Below, piece by piece: positions 28,301 through 39,461 of a stretch of DNA of 64,000 bases. The stretch is from Collinsella sp944321445 (GTDB lineage: Bacteria > Actinomycetota > Coriobacteriia > Coriobacteriales > Coriobacteriaceae). The translations under genes and the position numbers were made by a program. How positions within the stretch are numbered: position 1 is the first letter of the stretch; each line of letters starts with the position of its first letter. The notes under the pieces are model-generated. The model saw only the letters and a list, made by a program, of their open reading frames with translations. It was not told the DNA's origin and searched no databases. Location of the stretch: the NCBI RefSeq assembly GCF_030371825.1, contig NZ_JAUDDM010000001.1. One strand, given 5' to 3'.

Positions 28301-31300
28301 TGCCAGAGGTGTCCTTTTCAGGAAGGTTCTCGAGCGTTACCGTGGCGTCCTTATCGGAACTCGAGATTGTCGCGGTCACCAAATCAGAATCGAACAGGTT
28401 CTCGTCCGCACCGTGCGTCGTGCCATAGCGGGTCACCCACTCCCAATCGCTTCCACCCGTGTGGCGCTGGAGCAGGTAGGTGACTTTCCACGCCTTCCCG
28501 CCGGGGCGCGTGCCCCAGGCATCGCCCTCGTCGTTCTCCCACGACTTCGTGGCGGAGATTTTCGTGGACTCGAGCGTGTTGGTTATCTTCGTGCCGTAGC
28601 TGTTGATGCTGTTCGTCGGGGTTTGAGAAGGCTGATAGGGATAATACTGAGTGTACGTCCCTCCATCATCGGGTGCAGAAATCTCCTGGTCGCCGATCGC
28701 CGTCTCGACAACGCGGTACTCAATCTTGCAAAGAGGATCCTTCGTTGTCTTGCGAGCAACCAGCGGCAGACGTCCCCACGAACCCTTCCAGCCGTTACCT
28801 GCGGAGAGCGTTCGATTCACCGTGTCCGCAGTAAGGTTCTGACCCTTAAGGTCTTCCTCGGATGCGAAGCCCTTCCACACCTCATAAGCATTGTTCCAGT
28901 TAGATACCTTGTTCGTCTCCGTGCCATCTTCGTTCAGCTGCACGGTTCGAGCCTGCAGCTGCACGGTCACCGTCGTCGGACGCAGGCCGTACGGATCGTC
29001 GCCGTCGGCCCATTCCTTCTCCACGGTTGCCTGTCCGTTCAGGGCGTTCTCGAGCCTGAACGTGGGATTATTTGCATTCGCAGATACGGAGGACGTCCCC
29101 GTCACGACGGTATAGTGGTCCTTGGAGCCATCCGGAAGATCCTCGGTCACCGTGTAGGTCCATGCCTGGCCGTTGGGCGCCCACTTCTCCACGTTGGAGA
29201 GGGTGAACGTCCAGTTGCCGGTCTCGCCCATTTCGGTCCACTGCAGGTAGTTTGCGCCATCGGGATTGTCTGTCTGTACCGTCACATCCTCTTCCTGCGA
29301 GCCGGCCTTGCGCTCAAACGTCAACGTCAGCGGCTTGTCCGGGCGCACGGAGAAGATGTTGTTGTAGTCGTTCCAGACCTTCGTGCCGCTCAGGCTCGTC
29401 GAATCGGGCTCGTAGGCGTTGGCGAAGGTCACGTCGACCGTCTTGTCGTCGGCGATGACCGTCCTGTCCGCATCGCCCAGGTCCTTGGAGCGCACGCCAT
29501 ACGAAGCGTTCTCAGGATAGTCCTCGCCCGCCACGAGCTTGCTGTCGCCCAGCTGCAGGTTGCCGGCGCCGACCGTGGTCGCGTAGCCGTTGATGTCGCG
29601 CTCCACGACGAAGTAGATCCAGCGGCTGCCGTCCGGCGCGTACACGTCCAGGTCCTCAAAGGTGTACGTCACGCCGGCGTCACCGCCGTTCCGGAAGACC
29701 TCTGCCAGGGAACTCGCACCCGCGAAGGCAGACGGCTCGAGCGTCTTGGACGCCACCAGGGCGGGCGCGCTCGCCACCGGGTTGCCGTCCCCGCCCGTCG
29801 TCTCGTAGTAGCGGTAGACCTCGAACGTCACCGGTGGGTACAGATCGCTCGCGTCGCGGTTCGCGAACAGCTTCTTGACCGTCAGGTTGCCCTTTTCGCC
29901 GCCATAGACATTACGCAGCAGGAAGGACCCCGTCTCACCGTGACGGACAGCATAGACGTCGCTGCTGAACGGGTTGGTTTCTCCTTCGCGAACCGCCGAC
30001 AGATCGACGCTTATACCATCACTATCAGGATCAAGCTCTTTGTCGGTAAAACCGCCAGGCTGATTGTATAGACCCCACATGACCTCAACGGCGCGATACT
30101 CGTAGATGTCACCGTTCTCGTCATAGCGGGGCAGATCGTTGCCCTTGTAGTCCGTATCGATGGTGTAGGTGTACTGATTTGTCGCGGTCTGCTTCAGGGT
30201 CGATGTCTCGGCAACGGCCCCCTCATCGGCCTTCCATGTACCGTCCGCCTGCTTGATGAGATGCAGCTCGGGCCATGCCTCGTCGCTTGCGAGCTTGCGC
30301 TGCAGGTACACAGTAATTTCGGGAAGATCTGCCTGCGCAACGTTGCCGGGGATGTTTTCCCACAGCTTCGTGCCGTTCGCCTCAAGATTCTTCTTCAGAC
30401 GATTGACGAAGGTGCCGTCCTCGCGAAGCGCGTAACCGCTGGCGTCCACCGTCAGATCGGGCGCGGTTGCGCCCTCATCGGCCTGCACGCCCTCGCCATC
30501 GGCGCCCGCACCATCGGTCACATCACCGTCGGATGCACCCGAAACCTTAATGGTCCACTCCTCTTCCGGAACGCCCTCAGTCTTCAGATCATCGAAGTTA
30601 AAAGACGGGTTTGCGTAATCGAGCGATGCGCCGTCAGCCGACATGCTCTCAGTGGCGTAATAGGTAATCTCATAGCCGTCCGCATCGTAGCGCGGCAAAT
30701 CAGAGATGGTCACCTTCTGCTCGTTGGTGGCGTCACCGCTCTCCGCAGCGGAAGACCAGCTGAAGTGGATGTATCCCTCAACCGGCTTCGGCGCATTGGT
30801 GTCACTCACCTGGTACAGCGTGAGATAGATGTCGGGGCGTTGGTTGAGCGTCTCGTTCACATAGTTGTCGTGCCATTCTTTGTAGAACACGACGTCACGC
30901 GTACCGCTGCGGCCGTTGGTAAAGTCAATCGTCTGCGTATCGTGGAAGTGGCGCTTGCCGGCCTCGACTGTGTAGTCGCCCACCGTCTTGGTGCTGAAAT
31001 AATCACCGTGATCGCCGTTCCAGGCCTCCTCAACGAAGTAGTGAACGTTCAAACCGTTGGCGTCATATTTGGGCAGGCCGAAGAACTCGTAGGTCGAAGC
31101 ATTGCTCGACGAGTTGATCTCGACCAGCGCACTGCCCTTCTCCGCAGGCTCGCCATCAGCGTCGATGATGGTCGCCTTGACCGGATTGCCCTCGCCGTCG
31201 GTCACCGCAAGCGTGTTACCGCTCACAGACACTTTGAGGTTTCCCTGATCGTCAACGCTGAATGCGTCGGCATACTCTTCACATGAAAGCGTAAGCGTCG

Positions 31301-34300
31301 CCTGAGGACGATTCTTCACCGTCTCTTCGTCGCCGTCGTCTTTCCACGTCTTCGTTACCGTGAGGTCGAACAGGCCGAGGCGACGGTTGCTCACCTCACA
31401 GGAGCGCATGTCCTCGTTGTAGCGTGATTTCACCTCGTAGACGTGTTCGGGCGTCGCCACGCGGCGGTTGTCCGGATTGGTCCAAGCGGCATTGATCCAA
31501 AGCTCGTCCTTATATTCGTCGCTCGAAGCCGCCTCATCCTTTGAGAGCACGGGGTACTCGGTACCATCGTCAGCCACGAGCGCCGTCTCCACAAGCGTGA
31601 AATCCTTGTAGGTCAGCCCGCCGATGGGCACGTCGACCTCTATGAACCACAGCTCCTCGGAAGACAGGACGATGCCCTCTACGACCACGTCATCCTTCTT
31701 GTAAGCGTGAAGCGGGTTGCCCTCAGCATCCTTGGTGCTGGACTCCATATCGCGATTCGCAACAAGATCGACCTTCACCTTGTACCGGTGCGCGGCGTCG
31801 TCACCGTCAAGCCAGTACTTGGTCACACGAATCTCCGAGCCCTCACCCTCAGGGAAGGTGTTGGCGATGCGCGTCGTGCGCGTATCGGGATCGTAGGTGC
31901 GCTCGGTATGCCAATTGTCTTTCTTGACTTCGAGCACGATGTAGTTATAGCGGATGCCCTCGGGAGAATACTTGGGCAGATTGTCGAAGTCGCCGTGATA
32001 GGAGCGGGTCTCTGCCCACGTGGCCTCGCCCAGCCGGTTGCCGTTCTTGTCTTGGACCGGAATCCCGTCATCGACTTTTCCGTCGAGCTCGAACGTGCCG
32101 ATGAGCACGCCGTCCTGATACAGCTCGACTTGGGCAACGCCGTTATCGTAAGCGGGGTCGGGCGCAATCTGCGCCAGCGAGCCGTCCGGCTGCTCCCAGT
32201 ATTTATCGACATGCTGATCGGTCACGTTCTCGAACGTGTTGGTGATCACTGTCGCGACATTACCGTCCTCAGACGTTGTCGTCACGGGCGTCGAGGTGAA
32301 CTCGAGCGTCTCGTCATTGCCCTCGTGATCGGTCACTTGTATTTGGAACGAAGCGGTGCCGTCATCGTTTGTTTTGAAGTTGGTCTGTTGGCCCTCGAGC
32401 TCCACGCCGGTCTCGACCCAACGGTACTCGAGCTCGACGCCTTGCGCATCGTATTTGGGGAAGTTTACCGTCTCAGTCTTCGTCAGAGTCTCGGCGTTCC
32501 AGCCAGTGATTGTCTGAACCGCGTTGGCATCGTCCACGTTTATCCATGCGCTGTCGTCCGTCGAGCCCTTCGGACGGCACTGCGCAGTGAATTCGCATAC
32601 CACGTCTTGGAAGCTATCCTGGAACGCGGCGATCTCCCACGATTTGGTGAGAACCGTCGTGGTGGTACCCGTCAGGCGGTTGGAGATGTAACCTTCGTTT
32701 ACGTTGTCACCCGCATTGTAGATGAAGCGGTCGTTTGCCGGACGCTCATCGCTGTCGAGCGAGGTCCACTTGCCATCGGGCAGCTGGTAGGTAGGCGGCG
32801 TATCGTTGACGGTGCCATCCTCCCCGACCTTGCCAAACACTTGCTCGTAGCCGTCGATGGGTTCCTCGCGCAGCGCATAGACATACGGGTAGCCGTCGGG
32901 GTCGTACTTGGGCAGAGCGTCGATAGCGTCGCCGTACTGCTGCTTGAGCAAGCCGTACAGGTCCACCGGGTTGTCAGTCGAATTTGCTTCGATGGTCACC
33001 ATGACATACGACGTCGCGCTGTTCTGAGAAGGCAAGACGTTGGCGGCGGGGGTATCCGCGCCCTCGCTCGTTCCCTCCTGCAGGTTCTCGAGCTTGACCT
33101 GAGAGGCTGTCGCCGCCGAACCACCATTCATCGAGTAGCGCCAAAGCGTAAAGGTCACTGCGGAACGCTCGGCGCTGTTGTTATCGAGCCATGCTTTGTA
33201 TCCGCGATACGTCGTTGCGCCCGCGTGGCGCAGCGTCAGGGTGCCGCCCTCGTAGACGGCATCGGTTGCGCTGCCGTGGTTGGGCGATGCGGAGTTATCG
33301 TAGGTGGGCTGGTAGTAGTCGTCCGTGCCTTGCTCGCCCGCATACCAGATGGAGTAGACGATAGGATAGCCCTGCTCGTCGTATGCCGGGAGCGTACCCG
33401 TGATGGTGCAGGACTTGCCGTCCTCCGCGGTATCGATCTGCAGATCGCCATCTTTAATTGCCTGGGCGATGCTCACGCTTCCCTTATCTTCGTTGTTGAT
33501 GCTTGCTCCGAAGCGGAAGTCTTCCTCCTCCTTACTGCCGAAAACATGCGGCAGCTTTTCATCACCGATCTTGCCGATGACGTTAAAGGTCACCTCAGTG
33601 GTGAGCATCTTGTACTCGTGGTCCCATGTGGAGCTCGTTCCAGGGATGTAACCCGGATACTCGTTCTTGTCCTCGAGCTTCCAGCTGATATCGGTCGATT
33701 CAGTCGTGATCGTAAAAACCTGATTGCCGTGCTCGTCATACGTCGGCTGACCGTCGCCGTCCAGCACCGGCGTTTTCGTCGTTGTCACAATCGTACCCGG
33801 CAGTGCATGCGAGAGCACCTCATATGTGCCGACGCCTGTCTGCGTGATGTCGACGAGCGGCAGCGCGAGGCTCTTCACTTGATCATTACTCAGATGAAGG
33901 TCAGCTACCGCATCGGCGGTAACGTTTCCTGCCTCATCAACAAGCGGCTTATATGTTTCTCCGCCGCCAATCGAGTACTGGGGAATGAAGCCGTTCTCAA
34001 GGCTCTCGGCAGACGGGCGCGCACCGTAGTTGTTGTCGCACCACGTGATAACAGACGACACCTGTTCGTTGAACGCACCCGCGGCAACGGTAACTTCCGT
34101 GCCCGGAACCTCAGTCGCATCGTTGCTCGCGGAGGGGACGGTCTCCCCCTCGTCTTCCTGCTCACCGTTGGAGGGTGCCTCCTCCTCGACCGGAGTTTTC
34201 TCACTGGGTGACGTCTCGGCAGCAACACCAAGCTCGGCTGCCAACATCGCAAGCGACGGCAGATTGAGCAACGCGTCTTGAACCGGCTCCTCCCCGTCCG

Positions 34301-35431
34301 CGCTCTTCTGGAGCACCCACTCGATCGTCGAGTCGGCATCCTTCTGCAGCAAACTGGTCGCCACGGTCGCGTCCATTGTCAAACGGCCGCGCGCCGCGTC
34401 GAGGATGACGGTGGTTGCATTGCCGTCACCCTCTTCGGGCTCGCCGATACGAAGGGGCTCGTTCGTCACCGTGTCGGATGCGTTGACGAATGTCACCTTG
34501 AGCTGGGTTCCATTGTTCTGCGCCTCAGCGGTCGCGATGCGAATGCCCTCGGGCTCCTCGGCCCCTGTGGCATCTTCGGCGGCGTTCTCATCGACGCCGG
34601 GCTCATCTGTCGTCGCCTCGTCCGCTTGGAACACGTCGACCTTATATTCAGGGTCGAGCGTCACGCCTTCGGGCATGTCGACGGTGAAGTAGTCGCCGGG
34701 CTCAACGGTCGCGCGCACAGACTGCTCGGCCTCGGTCTGCTCGCCCTCGGCTTGCGCGTCAGCCTCAATCTTTGGAGACTCCTCACCAGCAGACTTAGCC
34801 GGGTTAAGCTCGAAACTCAAATCGAGCTCAGCGTCAACGGCATCGGGAAGCATCCCTTGCAGCACCTCGGCAGCACTCTTCCGCTCAGCGCTCGCTGCAT
34901 CTTCGGCCTTGGCAGACTGCTCACCATCCGTAACGGCATCAGCGAGCTCCTCGGTACCATTCTCAACAGAAGCGCCGGTATTCTCCCCCGCTTCATCATC
35001 CAAACCCAGCACCGAACGCAGCGCATCGACATCGATGGCCAAGCCGCCCTCAGACTTCAGCGTCAGGCAATCCCACGCATCTGTCCAGTCACGAGGCGCC
35101 TGTGCGTCGTCATCGCCCACAGCAACTTCGTCGGTATCCGAGGACTCGGATACCTCGCTCAGATTATTTTCGGAGTCGCCCCCCCCGGAACGATATGTTC
35201 GCCCTGGAGCGCATCGGAACTCGTCAGCCCTGCCTCACGCAGCGTCTCTGCAAAGGCAATACTCACGCCGCTGCCGAACAGCGCCTGACTGCACAGCACA
35301 ACGGTAAGCAACACGGTAACCGCATTGCGCCAGTTAGCAGAAGCGTATTGCTTTGTACGACGACATACATCGCCAAAGACCCCTCGAGAGAGCGGTCCCC
35401 GTGGTTGGGGCGTACGACCCATCCAACCCAT
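22338..35431 (-). CDS. Giant LPQSG-anchored multidomain adhesin, out of frame at a G8 tract
   Basis: If one G is added at 35179-35186, the frame is open for about 4,364 codons. Order: start MGWMGRTP with GGAAGG upstream; signal peptide ending SIAFA; acidic N-terminal adhesin domain (to about residue 400); about 12 Cna_B-type modules (K-x-W...RP...LP-x-YD...Y-x-V-x-E pattern); about 14 SpaA/prealbumin-like modules (LEGAxF...ETxAPAGYE); a (PE)n wall-spanning tail; LPQSGD sorting signal, membrane helix and RRRRADSSR end. Such modules usually form Lys-Asn/Asp isopeptide bonds and make pilus or adhesin stalks attached by sortase; no sortase lies in the window. As sequenced, translation from the signal peptide stops about 24 bases past the tract, after ...HIVPGGATPKII. 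A GTG at 35120 could start the long frame but would lack a signal peptide. Confidence 0.88.
22538..22660 (-). repeat. Hexanucleotide repeat coding for the (PE)n wall-spanning tail
   Basis: Imperfect copies of GAGCCC/GAACCC (complement ctcggg/ttcggg) run about 120 bp and encode alternating Pro-Glu. Gain or loss of 6-bp units keeps the frame and changes the length of the stalk through the cell wall. Confidence 0.85.
35179..35186 (-). repeat. Poly-G tract (8 G on coding strand), candidate phase switch
   Basis: Eight consecutive C on the plus strand, 82 codons after the adhesin start. With 8 G the signal-peptide frame terminates at TGA at about 35161; with 9 (or 6 or 12) G it joins the long adhesin frame exactly. 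The intact length is then divisible by three (13,095 bp). Confidence 0.85.
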
Positions 35432-35614
35432 AATGATCCTTCCGATCAATATGGTAATGACCCGACTTCATTATCAAACCCGACAAACCGCGCCAACCAC
35501 GCCGCGGCAATTGCCTAAACAATAACACCCACCGTGCAGTGGACGCAACCGTTGTTCACGAAAGATGCGACAAGCGAACATCCATTTTGCCGCTGCGCAA
35601 CTCCCCCGACACAA

Positions 35615-35646
35615 AAAGAGGACCCCGTTCGCACGGAGCCCTCTCG
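35615..35646 (-). terminator. Intrinsic terminator of argS
   Basis: Minus strand: a stem of about 11 bp (arms near 35646-35636 and 35629-35620, one or two mismatches), then TTTTT. Confidence 0.75.
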
Positions 35647-35675
35647 CGTTCTATATATAGTGTTCGCGCGGCGCG

Positions 35676-37517
35676 CTACATCACCTGCGGCGCGGACACG
35701 CCCACGAGCGACAGCACGAGCTGCAGCACGATGCGCACGGCGTCACACGCAGCCAAGCGCGCGTGGGACAGGTCCTCATCCACCGGATGACCCTCACTCG
35801 GCAGCACCTGGCACGCGGCGTAGAAGCTATGGAAGTCACCGGCCAGCTCCTCGGCGAAGTGCGTGAGGCGGAACGGCGCGCGGTCGCGAGCGCAGCCGGC
35901 GATGAGATCCGTGAGCTCGGAGATTTTGCGCGAAAGCGCGAGCTCGGTGGGGTCGGACAGCAGCTCGTAGTGCACGTTCTCGCCAATAGCACGGGCAGCG
36001 ACCTCGTCCATACCCAGCTCGGATGCCTCGTCGGCCGTCACACCGGCGGCGCGACGCAAAATGGAGCACACGCGGGCATGCGCGTACTGCACGTAGTACA
36101 CCGGGTTGTCCTGGCTCTTTTCCTTCACCGCATCGATATCGAAGTCGATCATCTGGTTGCTCGAGCGCGAGATGAGCGTGTAGCGCGCGGCGTCGGGACC
36201 AACCTCGTCCAGCAGCTCGCGGAACGTGATCATGGTGCCGCGTCGCTTGGACATACGCACCGGCTTGCCGGAACGCAGCAGGTTCACGAGCTGACCCAGC
36301 AGCACCTCGAACTTACCGGGGTAGCCAAGCGCGTCGCACACGCAGCGCACGCGGTTGATGTAGCCGTGATGGTCGGCGCCCCAAATGTCGATGACATGGT
36401 CGACGCGCTGGAACTTGTTCCAGTGATAGGCAACGTCGGAAGCGAAGTAGGTGTACTCGCCGTTTGCCTTCACCAGCACGCGGTCCTTATCGTCGCCCAG
36501 GTCGGTGGAGCGGAACCACAGGGCGTCGTCCTTCTCGTACAGATAGCCCATCTCGTCGAGCTTCTTGAATGCGCGGTCGACCGGGCTCATGCCGTCGTCG
36601 CCCTTCACGTACAGCGTGCGCTCGCTGAACCACACGTCAAAGGAGCAACGCACGTCCTCGCAGGTGGTGCGGATGTCGTCCAGCATGCGCTGATAGCCCT
36701 GCTCGCGGAAGGTGAGAACGCGCTCGTCCTCGTCCACCTCGACCCAACGGTCGCCGTCGGTCTCCACGATGTGCGCTGCCTCGTCGATGATGTAACCGCC
36801 GCCGTAGGCGTTGCCGCCCAGTTTCTCGTTGAAGGCATCCATGTAGGGATGCGTCTGGGGCGCGGTGCCCTCCTCGTCATCCACGTAGGCGACGCGGTCG
36901 GCCTCGAGGACTGCATGGGCCTCCTCAAGCGACACGCCACGGTCGCGCATGACCTCGATGAGCTGCAGGTAACGCGCGGAAAGCGAACGACCGAACACAT
37001 CCATCTGGCTGCCGTGGTCGTTGATGTAGTACTCGCGCTCGACCTTATAGCCCGCATGCGAGAGCACGCGGCACAGCGAATCGCCCAGCGCGGCCCAACG
37101 GCCGTGGCCCACGTGCATGGGGCCAACGGGGTTCGCGGACACGAACTCGACCTGGGTCTTCAGGCCCTCGCCCACGTTGGAACGGGCGAAGTCCATGCCC
37201 TTCGCGCGCGCCTCGGCAAGCACGGCGTTCTTCGCGGCGACGGACAGGTAGAAGTTGATGAAGCCAGGTCCCGCGACCTCGACCTTCTCGATGTTCTCAT
37301 CAGCAGGCAGGTGCGCAATCACCGCATCGGCGATCTTGCGGGGCGCCGTGCGCGCGAGCTTCGCGGAGCGCATGGCCATGGTGGAGGTCCACTCGCCGTG
37401 AGAGGTGTCAGCCGGTCGCTCGATGCCGCAATCGTCCAGCTCGAACGCAGGCAGCTCACCTGCCTCGATAGCTGCAGCAAGGGCGGCACGCACCAGCTCT
37501 TCGATCTTCTCGGGCAT
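35676..37517 (-). CDS. argS: Arginyl-tRNA synthetase
   Basis: A 613-residue class I synthetase that charges tRNA-Arg. The Arg-specific N-terminal domain is at residues 1-110, the HIGH-type motif is HVGHGRW at 135-141 (after SANPVGPM), the KMSKS equivalent is VRMSKRRGT near residue 405, and the DALR anticodon-binding domain forms the C-terminus. The start is placed at ATG 37517, where GAGGAGG precedes it; upstream in-frame codons continue into non-conserved sequence. Single gene with its own terminator. Confidence 0.97.
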   Translation of the reverse strand: MPEKIEELVRAALAAAIEAGELPAFELDDCGIERPADTSHGEWTSTMAMRSAKLARTAPRKIADAVIAHLPADENIEKVEVAGPGFINFYLSVAAKNAVLAEARAKGMDFARSNVGEGLKTQVEFVSANPVGPMHVGHGRWAALGDSLCRVLSHAGYKVEREYYINDHGSQMDVFGRSLSARYLQLIEVMRDRGVSLEEAHAVLEADRVAYVDDEEGTAPQTHPYMDAFNEKLGGNAYGGGYIIDEAAHIVETDGDRWVEVDEDERVLTFREQGYQRMLDDIRTTCEDVRCSFDVWFSERTLYVKGDDGMSPVDRAFKKLDEMGYLYEKDDALWFRSTDLGDDKDRVLVKANGEYTYFASDVAYHWNKFQRVDHVIDIWGADHHGYINRVRCVCDALGYPGKFEVLLGQLVNLLRSGKPVRMSKRRGTMITFRELLDEVGPDAARYTLISRSSNQMIDFDIDAVKEKSQDNPVYYVQYAHARVCSILRRAAGVTADEASELGMDEVAARAIGENVHYELLSDPTELALSRKISELTDLIAGCARDRAPFRLTHFAEELAGDFHSFYAACQVLPSEGHPVDEDLSHARLAACDAVRIVLQLVLSLVGVSAPQVM

Positions 37518-37693
37518 GAATCCTCCTCTATGGACGCGCCGGGCGGGCTGCCACCGCGGCACATACGTACGTCAAACGCGTCATACTCTAGCACACTCCC
37601 CTTTTGTTCAGGCAAAACACCAGAAATCGCCAGAGTGTTCAAGCATGGGAAAAGCAGCGGGAGCGCCGTGCGAGCACCATGCGTCGCTGGAGT

Positions 37694-37887
37694 TAGACAA
37701 ATAGGGTCGATATGCATTATTCGCTCGAGCCCCGCTTGCGTGTAAAGGGGGCTAACGGGCCTCCGCGCCTCTCTGGCACCTGCTTCGCGGGGCTATCGGA
37801 ACCGCCAAACGTCGATTCAAGCAGCCGGCAAGGCGATTCGGCCCGATTTTGCGCTGCTGAAAAATGCATATCGACCCTATTTGTCTA
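37694..37887. repeat. Inverted-repeat element with 24-bp perfect arms
   Basis: Arms TAGACAAATAGGGTCGATAT... at 37694-37717 and its exact complement at 37864-37887 enclose 146 bp with no open frame. Size and structure resemble a miniature inverted-repeat element. No flanking target-site duplication is evident by eye. Confidence 0.7.
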
Positions 37888-38028
37888 GCTGTCCTGCAAA
37901 AGAGCCCGCAGGCGCGGACACCTCCTCGGCCACGTTTCGCCATCGCACAGCTCCCTGTCACTTTTGGCAGCTGTGTCAGTACCGCGCACCGATAATTTGT
38001 CAACTCTCACGGTTTTCGACGCCGCTTG

Positions 38029-38037
38029 TGCTAATAT
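38029..38037 (+). promoter_or_regulatory. Candidate extended -10 promoter of carD
   Basis: TGCTAATAT (TG-n plus TAATAT) lies in an AT-rich stretch 87 bp before the carD ATG; no good -35 is present at 17 bp. Confidence 0.35.
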
Positions 38038-38123
38038 TTAAAATTTTTGTGTCGCCTTGTAACAAACATGCAGGTAAACGTGGTACCCTTGTTCACGTGT
38101 ACAGCTTAAAAGCAGGAGGAAGC

Positions 38124-38627
38124 ATGTTTAGCGTCGGAGAGCATATCATCCACCCCGGGCAAGGCGTCTGCACCGTTATGGGCTACGAAGACGCCCCGTC
38201 GCCCATGATCGTTCTTGAAGCGAAGTCCGGTCACGCCCGGACGCGCCTTATGTATCCCGTTTCGCAGCTCGACCGTCTGCACCCCATCATCAGGCGCGAG
38301 CAGGCAGAGGCCCTCATCGCCGACTACGACTCGCTTGAGTGCGACCCGTATACCGAGCGCAACAGCTCGCTTGAGGAGACCTACTTCAAAAAGCAGCTCA
38401 AACTCGGCGCACCCGAGACCCTGCGCGTAGTCAAGACCATGCGCCGCCGCATTCGCGACGCCGAGGAACGCTCGAAGAAGCCCAGCAGCTACTACATGCG
38501 CGTGCTGAAGGAGGCCAAGCGCCGTTCCATCGAGGAGTTCGCCGTCGCGCTCGACGTGAGCGAGGAAGACGCCGACGCACGTCTGCATGCCGCCGCCGTC
38601 GCCGCCGGGGAGATTCCTGACAACTAA
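38124..38627 (+). CDS. carD: CarD/CdnL-type RNA polymerase-binding transcription factor
   Basis: A 167-residue CarD family protein. The N-terminal RNA polymerase-interaction domain starts MFSVGEHIIHPGQGVCTV, and the helical C-terminal domain (about 75-160) is rich in basic residues, with KTMRRRI and MRVLKEAKRRS helices. In mycobacteria CarD binds the beta subunit and stabilises the open complex, notably at rRNA promoters; the same role is inferred here. AGGAGGA precedes the ATG, and a terminator follows, so it is a single-gene unit. Confidence 0.92.
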   Translation: MFSVGEHIIHPGQGVCTVMGYEDAPSPMIVLEAKSGHARTRLMYPVSQLDRLHPIIRREQAEALIADYDSLECDPYTERNSSLEETYFKKQLKLGAPETLRVVKTMRRRIRDAEERSKKPSSYYMRVLKEAKRRSIEEFAVALDVSEEDADARLHAAAVAAGEIPDN

Positions 38628-38658
38628 CGGCTGCGCACCATTACACCGTATTAACGCT

Positions 38659-38702
38659 TATCGCCCGGGCCGCGACGTTGCGGCACGGGCGATATACTTT
38701 TC
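38659..38702 (+). terminator. Intrinsic terminator of carD
   Basis: TATCGCCCG (38659-38667) pairs with CGGGCGATA (38686-38694), with further GCCGC pairing inside, followed by TACTTTTC. Confidence 0.75.
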
Positions 38703-38735
38703 CCCAGCACAATTCGTCACATTAGGAGGAACGCT

Positions 38736-39341
38736 ATGGCAGAAACCCTTACCGCCGGGCTCACGCGCGAGCAGGCGCACGCGCTGCTGTGCGAGCACAA
38801 CAAGGACCCGTTCCACATCGAGCACGGCGAGACCGTCGAGGGCGTCATGCGCTATTTCGCGCGCGAGTTCGATCCGGAAAACGAAGAGTTTTGGGGCGTC
38901 GTCGGCCTGCTGCACGACCTCGACTGGGAGGAGCACAGCGACGAGCCGGATAAGCACACCGTCTATGCGGCGCCGCTCATCGAGGCCGCAGGCGGAACGC
39001 CCGAGCTGGTCCACGCCATCCAAACGCATGTGTGCGACTTCAACTCGGACCTCCCCCGCCCCGAGTCGCAGATGGAAAAGATCCTGTTCGCCTGCGAGGA
39101 GCTCACTGGCCTCATTGGCGCGGCAGTGGTGATGCGTCCCTCCAAGAGCATCATGGATTTCAACGTGAAGTCGCTGAAGAAGAAATTCAAGGACAAGCGC
39201 TTTGCAGCCGGCGTGAACCGCGACATCATCCGCGAAGGCGCCGAGATGCTGGGCTGGGAGCTGGACGAGCTGTTCGCCCGCACCATCGAGGCCATGCAAT
39301 CCTTCGCGCCCGACCGCGACACGTTCGGCAAGGACGCGTAA
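38736..39341 (+). CDS. HD domain protein (predicted phosphohydrolase)
   Basis: 201 residues. HD-type metal ligands are H27/H30 (FHIEHGETV) and H60-D61 (GLLHDLDWE); a further His/Asp pair near residue 97-100 (THVCDF) completes the set. Members of this subgroup act on nucleotides or phosphate esters, but the substrate is unknown. The Lys-rich helix at about 150-160 (KSLKKKFKDKRF) is characteristic of the family. AGGAGG lies before the ATG. Single gene between two terminators. Confidence 0.85.
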   Translation: MAETLTAGLTREQAHALLCEHNKDPFHIEHGETVEGVMRYFAREFDPENEEFWGVVGLLHDLDWEEHSDEPDKHTVYAAPLIEAAGGTPELVHAIQTHVCDFNSDLPRPESQMEKILFACEELTGLIGAAVVMRPSKSIMDFNVKSLKKKFKDKRFAAGVNRDIIREGAEMLGWELDELFARTIEAMQSFAPDRDTFGKDA

Positions 39342-39386
39342 AGCGCGAGGGCTATTTGGCACACGCGCCCGCCTGGGCAGGAATGA

Positions 39387-39426
39387 AAAGGCGGTTGCGG
39401 CGCATCGATGCGCCGCAACCGCCTTT
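39387..39426. terminator. Bidirectional intrinsic terminator
   Basis: A perfect 40-bp palindrome centred on ATCGAT (39404-39409) with AAA at one end and TTT at the other. It serves the HD gene and the convergent sugar kinase gene. Confidence 0.85.
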
Positions 39427-39461
39427 GCCGTATATGAAAAGAGATGCCGCAGCCGCTCTCG

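Larger units (their letters stand above)
37518..38123. other. Intergenic region with a long inverted repeat and the carD promoter
   Basis: 606 bp between divergent argS and carD. 37518-37690 should hold the argS promoter, 37694-37887 is an inverted-repeat element, and 37890-38123 is the carD leader. No gene is seen. Confidence 0.5.

Noticed and set aside
25719..30071. A 1,450-codon open frame on the plus strand, with similar ones at 31707-34211 and 22167-24266
   Set aside because: They lie entirely opposite the adhesin frame. GC-rich repetitive coding DNA leaves the antisense frame open; the peptides resemble no protein and lack ribosome binding sites.
35159..35431. A separate small secreted protein encoded by the signal-peptide frame alone
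   Set aside because: It matches the N-terminus of the short adhesin paralogue and joins the long frame exactly with one added G, so it is the 5' end of the adhesin gene.
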